NCBI GenBank assembly: GCA_012934845.2
Contig: WNNJ02002126.1
Coordinates: forward strand, 124,001 to 188,000
Length of the DNA: 64,000 nucleotides
Origin: Pomphorhynchus laevis
Lineage: Eukaryota; Acanthocephala; Palaeacanthocephala; Echinorhynchida; Pomphorhynchidae
Direction: 5' to 3'
Part shown: in pieces, positions 57,901 through 64,000 of the stretch
Layout: each line of letters begins with the position of its first letter
Numbering within the stretch: the first letter of the stretch is position 1
Notes under the pieces: generated by a model
Databases searched by the model: none
The model's input: only the letters and a program-made list of their open reading frames with translations
Told to the model about the DNA's origin: nothing
Program-made: the position numbers and the translations under genes

Positions 57901-60900
57901 CAGATATATTTATTAATATTTATTAATATTAAATTGAATATTAATAATAATTTTATTGATTTATTATTTATTCTGCACTATTTAATTCACAAAAATTAAA
58001 AAAGCTATTAAAACATAATAGCTTTTTGATGCTAATTGCTGATTCATAATAGCTGATTGTTTATTTATTTAAAAAGCGATTAAGATAAAAAATCTTTTTT
58101 AAAATCAAATATCTTAATAATCAAAGAGTTTGAATAACTAATATTTTCCTTATCTGCTAAGTATTCATAAATAAAACCAAATATTACATTTTATTCATAA
58201 ATAAAACATTAATAGAGCCAAACATTATGATTTCTATTAAAATGATTGTGATCTATTGATTTGAGTTTTAATAATAAAATGTAAAGAATGACCTGATGTT
58301 AAAATAAACTAGAATATCTGTACAAAATGATAAATGGTGAATTGTTTACTAAAATACAACAAAATGATAGAAACATACTGCAAACAAATCATCCAATGCA
58401 TTGTAGTACGAAAATGCAGTTCGGACACAGTCACCTAGTTTCTTTTCAATTTTATTCAATTCGGTGTTTGATTCATGAACCATTGATGTATATGTTCGTA
58501 ATTGATCCTGATTCAAAATACAAAAAAATTACCTTTTAAAATCGAAACGATTTTATAAATCGATTTTTTATCACATATTTTTACAAAATTATAACCTTAA
58601 ATTTGTCTCAATAAGAAATGGTTTTGTTTATCTTGATCGTAAAATTCCAAATATTATGGAAGTTATGACCGTTTTACAAACACATTTTCTGATTGTGAGC
58701 AAGTGTTTTAAGATAAACACAATTTGATTTAACACTTAGAAGTTTGTAAAGAATTTATATTTTCCTGTAACTCGAACGATGTATCAGTTGGAGCCAATTG
58801 TGATTTTATATTAAAGAAATAAACGCCAATAAATAGCAATTTGAGAAACAAGTTATTTGATTTAACACTTAGAAGTTTGTAAAGAATTTATATTTTCCTG
58901 TAACTCGAACGATGTTGGAGCCAATTGTGATTTTATATTAAAGAAATAAATATTTAAGAAATAAACGCCAATAAATAGCAAATATAAATTACTACACATT
59001 TAATACTGAAATTAAATGTTTATATTCTACATCAAATAGCTACAGCTATTTGATGTAGAATTTGTTTATTTAAATTCGATTAATTTGTAGATTAATAGAA
59101 TTTGTTTAATTAATTTTTATTAATTCATTTGTACATTAATTTTTCGATTAACTAGAAATTTGTAGAATTTATAAATTTAAAATAACTATAAATTGATTTA
59201 ATTTATTTAATTTATTAAATTTATTAAATTTATTAATAAATTTATACATGTGTAGATCTGAAAAAGTTTGATTTAAAATCTTCCTCATTTTGTAAAATGA
59301 AATGGAATTTCAAATTAATTGCATTTCAAATTAAATGCAATTTGCAGCTTAATTAGCCCGAGAAAATATAATTTATTAATTTTTCATAATTAGCAAAACC
59401 TAAATTTGTAAAAGTCAAATCGTAGACATTTAAAATTACCTCATATTCAACCTCCAGTTTATTAATAGCTTCATTGCGCTGATTCAGAATATCAAGCTGA
59501 ATCTAAATTATTACATTTAAACTAATAAATTAGAAATGCTACTTTTTGAAGTAAAACCTAGAAAACAAAATAATATTTACATGATATACATGATTCTATA
59601 TACATGATATATAAAATAGAAAATTTAAGATTTTAGTTTAATTATTAATTGCTTAAAAAATTGCTTAAATGTAAGCAATAATTCCTTACATTTTATTAAA
59701 AATATAAATCAAATACTAAAAAGTATTATCTTATTTTTGAATTACTATCAATATAAGATAATATAAAATTTTTTTATTAGTATCTAATAAAATAATTGTT
59801 ACCCGCAAATGGGTAACCTTTGAGAGTCCCAATATTATTAAAATGTAAGTATGGTGTGTGTTCGCGGCGATATATGCCGTTCTGCACCGGATTTCGACGC
59901 GTAGATCTCGGTGCTCGTAAACAGGCAGAGACGGTCCGGACAAGCTCGAAGCTTATTTTCCTTTTATGTAGGACGAGAGAGTCTCCATAGGTGACATATT
60001 TCGTTGCTACTGTCTTTAGAACTTTGATTGCCTCCTACGATGCCACCTGAAGTTGAAAATATCAAAGGGACGAATTTTGCTCGTTCGATTGTCTCCACTC
60101 TTTCACTGTATTTTGCACGTTTACGATTTTCATTGAATTCGAAGGACGCATCGAGGCTTCTGCTGACAGTCGATTGTGCATGGATTGAGAATACATTTAC
60201 GTCGAAAAACGTTCGCTCAAATCGACTGCCTTTTGGAACAGTGTTGCACATCCCTTGTCGTTTCCACCGTAATATGAGAGGAAGACGGGAGTAAAAGAAG
60301 CACGCTCGACCTCCACGATTCTTTCAAGATATTTGCTCCTTTTTCGCGACGCATGAAATTCAAAGCAGGAACTTATGCTCATTGAGGTATTGGACTGAGT
60401 GTGTGCCTTAAAAACGCATATGTCAAGTAAAGTACGCTCTGTCTTGTCTTTATAGAGCCTGAAACACACAATTATCGAGTCTTGCGTTACTATAGGTTGT
60501 TATCACGTTGTTAGTAAAACGACCTCCATATTAATTGGACTTAGCGTGGGTTCAATCTGAACATTGTTGCAAATTTCTGAGATTTTGTGCAATGAGGTCG
60601 CGTACAATGTCGTGCCTCATCGAAAGGAAACCGCCCTGAGAACAAGAAAATGCATGCGAGACTATTCAAAGCACCACATTGACACATTTTTGAAGCATCT
60701 GGGGGGGGTAACGCACCATATCTGGCTATCATTGCATCACATAATTTAATCACTGCATTAATAATTATTACTGCATTAATAATTTGAATTAATTATTTTT
60801 TAATATAACAGTTCAATGAACTGTTATAATATAAAGGAAAGCAAATATTAAATATGCTTTATTTTATTGAATTATTAACTATTAATTAATTATTAATATT

Positions 60901-61527
60901 TTTACTAATTATTTGAATTATTAAGACAATAAACTTATTCGAAAACAGAATAAAAAAGTTAATTTTATTGAAGTTGTTAATTAAAAGTAGCAAAAATTTG
61001 AAATTCGAGAAAATGTAAAATTTTAAATGTGAAATCTGAACAAAAATAATTATATTTTCGTCTATTATTAAAAAAACAGTATTTTTAATTAACCCATTGT
61101 CATTTCAATTTAATTATTATGCAATAAAATTTAAAGGCATAGCAAACTTACAGAAACATGAGGTACAGCTAGCTCTTCGTTCTGATTAATACCAGGAATA
61201 ATCTAGAGGGAAAAACCAAACAAAACTTTACAAATAGTTGAAAATAATTAGAAAATCACATAAATTATAGCTGAAAAGATTTTGTTGAAGAAAAATAAAA
61301 AGTAAATTTCGCTCTCAAACACTTAAAAGTAGAAGTGGAAATATTTTGTTAAAATCAGATTCTTTAAAATCTTACCTCCATATTAAGCTCGTTTGAATAA
61401 AGCGAATTCTAAAAGAACAAACTAATGTTTCAACACACAAGCGATGTATTCATACTGTGACAGTTTCCGTGGTATCAATTTCATTTAAAACAATCGCACT
61501 TATCAACATGTCTAGTGTGGCACATGC
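48836..61527 (-). CDS. SH3BP5: SH3BP5-like protein (Rab11 GEF family), at least 9 exons
   Basis: SH3BP5 and SH3BP5L are long coiled-coil proteins that act as nucleotide exchange factors for Rab11 at recycling endosomes. Minus-strand exons in order: 61527-61456, 61408-61376, 61202-61152, 59502-59440, 58507-58379, 51259-51104, 49162-49136 (tentative), 49072-49030 and 48985-48836. Recognisable family matches are VPHVS-IQLDILNQRNEAINKLE (human: VDPRIQGELEKLNQ...INRRE), LNKIEKKLGDCVRTAFSYYN (human: LDELVKKIGKAVEDSKPYWE), FWIKLADRATEM (human: WQEMLNHATQRV), RPFYDRRYALRKK (human: RPYFELKAKYYVQ) and AKSEYTNALRRLEMISNEIH (human: AKGEYKMALKNLEMISDEIH). Most junctions are phase 0. One exon of roughly 25 residues between 51104 and 49162 is not found. 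The long disordered C-terminus of vertebrate SH3BP5 is absent. Whether 61527 is the first exon is unknown. Confidence 0.85.
49030..49072 (-). CDS. SH3BP5-like exon with RPFYDRRYALRKKIK
   Basis: 43-nt exon flanked by TTTGTAG and GTAAAT. Its first base completes an arginine codon from the preceding exon. Confidence 0.85.
49136..49162 (-). CDS. SH3BP5-like tentative micro-exon
   Basis: 27 nt, reading HEYFTRKA plus AG, which with the next base gives KARPFY, like the family's KSRPYF. The acceptor is GCTAG and the donor GTTTTC. The upstream limit is uncertain. Confidence 0.45.
49490..49810 (-). repeat. PLE tail with diverged structured block
   Basis: It starts CAGATCACTGAGTCTAATTA. The block has CCCC/GGGG pairing retained in AACCCC and GGGGAT, and a perfect AAATACAT/ATGTATTT hairpin. 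The first arms are partly mismatched. Confidence 0.75.
49855..50110 (-). repeat. PLE tail, structured block deleted
   Basis: ATCAAATAACTGAATCTACG, then the tail; the block is reduced to a few bases near 50080. Confidence 0.65.
50150..51002 (-). repeat. PLE tail with a 372-bp tandem duplication
   Basis: The tail leads to the block, and the segment 50259-50630 is repeated at 50631-51002 with no difference that I can see. Each unit contains the block with CATAGCAGCGGGGTC, an internal piece of tail, and an AT-rich end. It lies in an SH3BP5-like intron, just 3' of exon 51104-51259 in reading direction. Confidence 0.9.
51104..51259 (-). CDS. SH3BP5-like exon (central coiled coil)
   Basis: 52 codons, AKANHTKYIERFEKIQSNL to FWIKLADRATEM, between TTCCAG and GTATTT. 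Phase 0 at both ends. Confidence 0.85.
51420..52444 (+). mobile_element. PLE-like RT, most complete copy in the window
   Basis: Plus strand. The N-terminal part has INSTKEFLEQTKGINFQNIN, then YTNLDLVDIKEALVKLINLI near 51615-51670. The RT core continues with MDKIELIESLNILI, YLKVGTSKFRQVKGV with MGGNSSPIIADLF, YIDDICVF, YLDMNIKL and the helical end to SSGKFLWMDNK and TAA at 52444. It looks almost whole for the RT region but is broken in about two places. No endonuclease domain is fused to it. The 3' tail with the structured block follows directly, ending near 52785. Confidence 0.85.
52445..52790 (+). repeat. PLE 3' tail in sense orientation, with structured block
   Basis: Directly after the RT stop: outer stem GTATTAGAATAAGATAC, hairpin AAATACAT...ATGTATTT, then GGCCCC, GCTGCTATG, a 16-base spacer, GGGCC, a spacer with GAAACCTGATAG, and CATAGCA. 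CTCCTGATGACC and the closing outer-stem strand follow. The AT-rich tail ends GTAGACTCAGTTAGCTGA. It defines the element's 3' end. Confidence 0.88.
52955..53075 (-). repeat. PLE block, second half only
   Basis: GAAGCGGGGCCAAATGCATG through to the outer stem CTTATTCTAATAC and TTATCCATCC. Confidence 0.7.
53140..55760 (+). mobile_element. RLE-type LINE, from Cys-rich N-terminus to endonuclease
   Basis: At 53208-53444 the plus strand encodes a Cys cluster, CCSCNGPAAKCIGCKCPKSK then CIICRAPKC, like the zinc-binding N-terminus of this LINE group. RT blocks: SPGVLPIGISEVYRRIVEKL near 54010; a degraded DAGNAYN region near 54215; MRWYADDATLVGSADSLNEA near 54485-54545 (YADD intact). Then YFNTLWIQPLDTIIEKIFIE at 54850 and WLRRSMISRKA. 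At 55500-55670 LNATLDISCKGLYDSRLERT then VIDVSIYNPFAPN form the RLE. Frame breaks are numerous. A hairpin insertion precedes the YADD block at 54441-54483. Confidence 0.83.
54441..54483. repeat. Hairpin insertion in LINE RT
   Basis: CAAACTCTCAT, ATGAGAGTTT and then ATGAGAGTTTG: one arm followed by two copies of its complement, just upstream of the YADD block. Confidence 0.75.
55761..56500. other. AT-rich stretch
   Basis: Repeats of TTTATTATTAAT and AATTTATTATA; no gene seen. Confidence 0.5.
56500..57830 (-). mobile_element. LINE with a large internal deletion
   Basis: The minus strand reads SFKPSVDAITKIIV and the linker at 57540-57818, then AKAAGSGPLNWILIEIADFI near 57230-57300 and ISRSSSIPIS near 57100. 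It then jumps straight to FLFAIFINDFAIIKINS with KYADDISI at 57000-57070, and LRILGITFTSNLCWGNHIKN near 56790. The RT blocks normally lying between PISL and the LFAIFIND part (roughly 130 residues) are absent. Close in style to the LINE at 40.3-42.8 kb. Confidence 0.8.
57831..58378. other. SH3BP5-like intron, AT-rich
   Basis: No gene; a short palindrome at 57996-58026 (AAAAAGCTATTA...TAATAGCTTTTT). Confidence 0.45.
58379..58507 (-). CDS. SH3BP5-like exon
   Basis: 43 codons, DQLRTYTSMVHESNTELNK to YYNALDDLFA, between AATCAG and GTATG. Phase 0. Confidence 0.88.
58720..58985 (+). repeat. Tandem duplication of about 130 bp
   Basis: TTGATTTAACACTTAGAAGT through AAATAAACGCCAATAAATAG occurs at 58722-58841 and 58857-58982. 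The copies differ by small indels. It lies in an SH3BP5-like intron. Confidence 0.88.
59440..59502 (-). CDS. SH3BP5-like exon
   Basis: 21 codons: IQLDILNQRNEAINKLEVE then YE, between TTTAG and GTAAT. Confidence 0.88.
59964..60753 (-). mobile_element. Two RLE-type LINE 3' ends fused head to tail
   Basis: The minus strand reads LCDAMIARYGALPPPDASKM with CQCGA (knuckle region) near 60680-60750. The first RLE follows: KTERTLLDICVFKAHTQSN to FTPVFLSYYGG at 60250-60450. Immediately after, in another frame, comes a second RLE, SRFERTFFDVNVFSIHAQS to KFVPLIFSTSGGI, at 60000-60240. The two differ clearly in sequence, so they are from different subfamilies, not a recent duplication. Intron of the SH3BP5-like gene, same strand. 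Confidence 0.82.
61152..61202 (-). CDS. SH3BP5-like exon
   Basis: 17 codons, IIPGINQNEELAVPHVS, between TCTAG and GTAAG. Confidence 0.78.
61376..61408 (-). CDS. SH3BP5-like short exon
   Basis: 11 codons, NSLYSNELNME, between CTTTTAG and GTAAG. Confidence 0.7.
61456..61527 (-). CDS. SH3BP5-like 5'-most exon found
   Basis: 24 codons ending VLNEIDTTETVT before GTATGA, with a TTTTAG acceptor. An in-frame ATG (MLISAIVLNE) is present, so this may hold the start. The intron to the next exon is 47 nt. Confidence 0.6.
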
Positions 61528-61679
61528 CTAAAAGTTAACAGCGAATGAAATTCCACATTAAGAATTCAAATCTGTAAGGAGCGACTGATTACAATAATTT
61601 ACGTCACCAAAGTCTTACAAAACAATCGAAACAGTCAAAATGTAAAAGAAGTCACATGTAAATTGATTTTTTCAATGTA

Positions 61680-61930
61680 AATAGAAATATTAAATACTAA
61701 AAATAGTTTTCCTTTATTTGAAAAAATTTAATATTTCGATAGTTCCTGCTATCATCAGGATTACGATAAAAATAAAGAAATTTTTATTCTAATCCTGGGG
61801 CCAAATTATCATTATTTATTTTATTTTATTTATTTCGATTATTGGAGCAAAGAAAATAATTTTCCTTTATTTGATAAAAATTCAATATTTTTTGATAGCT
61901 TCTGCTATCATCAGATTACAAACTGATTTC
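61680..61930. repeat. Paired TTTCCTTTATTTGAAAA/GCTATCATCAG repeats
   Basis: Segments 61700-61765 and 61855-61925 share TTTTCCTTTATTTGA and CTGCTATCATCAG. The second begins GATTATTGGAGCAAAG, related to the GGAGCTGG fold-back family. Confidence 0.7.
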
Positions 61931-62480
61931 AAACTGATTTTTTTAGACTATTTAAACTTTAAAAAAGACCAAATAATCAACAACAGAAGTATAAAAAAGA
62001 AATTCTAATAACTTAATTGCATACAGTCATATGGTAAAAGCTAATTGTTAAAATATATTTATAAAACTATTTATATTTAATCATTTTTTATGGGTTTTAC
62101 ATAAAGATAACACGTTACAAGTTTTATTTCAAGTCGCTAGATAAAACAGTTTATTGAAGAATCAATTAATCGAACGTACAAATCGATTTTGCCCTTTTGT
62201 ATACTATCAAGATATTTTAAGGTTAGCAAACAATATTAGGCATTTCAAATCGAAAATAAGTCAATTAAATATGCTATAGTTGAAAGCTAAAATTCGGGGG
62301 AAATCAAATATTGTTAAAGGGTTGAAGGTGAGGAAATACCGTAAAATTATAATAATGTTCAGGTCAAAAGTAAAATATATTATATTATTTGATGTTTGCC
62401 AATCAATAAGGTAAAGTTTATATTATTTTAGACTTTACATGCCCAAACACTCTGCAACACATGAGTCACATAGCGCGCAG
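61931..62480. other. AT-rich stretch
   Basis: No gene or repeat recognised. Confidence 0.4.
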
Positions 62481-62489
62481 TACATTCTG

Positions 62490-62750
62490 CAAGTTCCGTT
62501 GCTGATCATGCTGAACTTGTGAAGCTTACAAAATATAGCGGCTTAGATGGGTGGAAGTACAAGTTTGTTTTAATCGCAATCGAAACCCTGAGAGCAGTTA
62601 GCATCAGTGCAGCGGCTTTTTGCAGCTTCTTGAAAAAAATTGGTTCGGTCGACCAGAGATAAACGGGCAATGAGTTTCCTTATGCAGCGAATTAGCGCAG
62701 TGGTGCAATGAGGAAGCGCAGCTTGTTTTGCAGAGTCGGCAGGAGAAATA
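62490..62750 (+). mobile_element. LINE C-terminal fragment
   Basis: The plus strand reads VKLTKYSGLDGWKYKFVLIA then IETLRAVSISAAAFCSFLKK, and in another frame ISAVVQ and CFAESAG. This is the common LINE 3' pattern KYxxLxxxYxFVPxAxETxG...RIS.AVQ.GNA. RT is absent. It is more GC-rich than its flanks. Confidence 0.7.
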
Positions 62751-63595
62751 TCGCTATATTTCTAATGAACTGTATTTATTTATTTTATTTGCAAAGTTAT
62801 CGAATTTAATTGATTTATTCAAAATTTAGTGACGTTTTATAAAATAATGTAATGTAAAATTATCCAATGAAATTTGATAAAAGATAATAAGATTAATGAG
62901 ATTAATAAGAATAATAAGATTAACCAGTTGAATACTTTTTAAATTAAAAATATAACTTGCGTCAACATGAGGCTTATCCAAGTTTAGAGAACTGTTCATT
63001 TGAAAGCTACGTAGACATTAAAATTTTAGCATAAATCCAAAGTACACCTAAAGAAAATACAATATATATTTGTAGCCAAATAATTTTACCTTGGTTTAGA
63101 AATAAATTGAACAAACAATCAAAACGTATGTTCTTTCTTCTCTATTATTAACAATCAAGATCACCAGCAATCTACAAGTTGAACGAAGATAAAATTATAT
63201 TAATATTGTAAGACTAATTGTTTCATGCCTAAACATAAAATAATATATATAATAAAGCATTGATAGTCTTACTATACAACACTTTATTCTAAAATGATAA
63301 TAAAAAGCGTTTTAAATATTAAAATAAAAGACAGATTTTAAAATACTCAAAATAGGACATTGAACATCATCAATAAGAATCACTTGGCAAAGTAATTGTG
63401 TGAAAAAATTCTTTCCAAGAATCGATCAAACAGATTAATCGATTGCTAAATATTTTTTAAAACTCGACGATTATTTAAAAACTAAATGTTAACTATAGAG
63501 CGTCGTACTATTAGTTAATCCAAAGTTATCTTGATTATACAATACAGGTTTAATTTCAGCATGAAACAAGTGATCTCAATATAGCCTTAACAGTT
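62751..63595. other. AT-rich stretch
   Basis: No gene seen. Confidence 0.4.
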
Positions 63596-63599
63596 CTTT

Positions 63600-63866
63600 A
63601 ATGATGCATTGAAATCGTCTTGTTGGTAGTCGATTGAATTTCATTTTGTCGAGATATTTCCAGACCTCATTGATTAACTTGTATTTTAGCTGGCTACAAA
63701 ACAGCTTCAGCCATCAGGTCGCATTACGACAGAAAGCATGCTGTTCGAAAGGAAGCAAGCTATTATGTAGCCAGCTAAAATACAAGTTAGTCGAAGGAGG
63801 TTCGGAAATATCTCAAAAAAATGAAATTCAACCGACTACCAACAAGACGATTTCAATCCATCATTT
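63600..63866. mobile_element. Fold-back element with arms of about 98 bp
   Basis: The left arm at 63600-63698 (GATGCATTGAAATCGTCTTG to TGTATTTTAGCTGGCTACA) is the complement of the right arm at 63766-63864 with few mismatches. No coding capacity. Confidence 0.85.
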
Positions 63867-64000
63867 TAATCTGATAGAGGACCACATGTTCATCGTCAAT
63901 ATAGTGCATGCTGAGGGACGAAACAACGATAATACAGGGACGTCCACTGATGAGGCCCTCCCTGAGAGTTGTCTGGACAGCATGCTTTTTGTCGTAATGC
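63721..64000. repeat. Second inverted pair reaching the window edge
   Basis: GCATTACGACAGAAAGCATG with CTG at 63721-63743 is complementary to 63978-64000 (one mismatch). This pair starts inside the preceding fold-back element and may continue past the window. Confidence 0.75.

Overview
This is an AT-rich eukaryotic genomic window, apparently from a metazoan. It holds three spliced host genes embedded in a dense layer of decayed retroelements. The host genes are an ING-family PHD-finger gene on the minus strand (exons between 7107 and 15980), a neuronal-calcium-sensor EF-hand gene on the plus strand (32266-38926), and an SH3BP5-like gene on the minus strand (48836-61527). I found all three by translating short exons and checking that splice sites and codon phase agree from exon to exon. 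The NCS and SH3BP5 families point to an animal or close relative. Introns fall into two classes. Several are tiny (44, 46, 47 and 48 nt, with a candidate of 19 nt); others are kilobases long and filled with transposons. Such short introns recall compact parasitic animals such as dicyemids or orthonectids, but that placement is only inference.

Layout. 1-3400: two LINEs on the minus strand, one joined to the RT of another. 3600-3870: a 20-bp minisatellite. 4440-5640: another minus-strand LINE piece. 5640-7100: AT-rich sequence with a repeat that recurs at 7890-8180. 7107-15980: the ING gene, whose introns hold a fold-back element, an RLE-type LINE fragment and a nearly full-length AP-endonuclease LINE. 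16019-16690: a remnant of a Penelope-like element (PLE) tail, split by a fold-back element. 16930-19400: an RLE-type LINE. 19400-32250: AT-rich sequence, PLE pieces, a possible Smr-domain fragment and a tandem repeat. 32266-38926: the NCS gene, whose 6-kb second intron carries PLE pieces and an antisense GIY-YIG PLE. 40100-42780: a LINE. 42960-45000: PLE tails. 46320-47620: RLE-type LINE 3' ends in both orientations. 48836-61527: the SH3BP5-like gene, with PLE tails, the best PLE RT copy, an RLE-type LINE and a deleted LINE in its introns. 61530-64000: a LINE 3' end and fold-back repeats.

The most interesting signal is a dispersed block of about 150 bp that lies just downstream of the PLE reverse-transcriptase reading frame and also occurs alone many times. 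Its copies keep two interlocked complementary segments (an H-type pseudoknot) between longer flanking stems, and some divergent copies show paired base changes. It looks like a structured RNA of the retroelement, possibly a ribozyme or an RT-recognition element. A second recurring feature is the large number of perfect short-loop inverted repeats, several of them inside former coding sequence, which suggests template-switching mutations.
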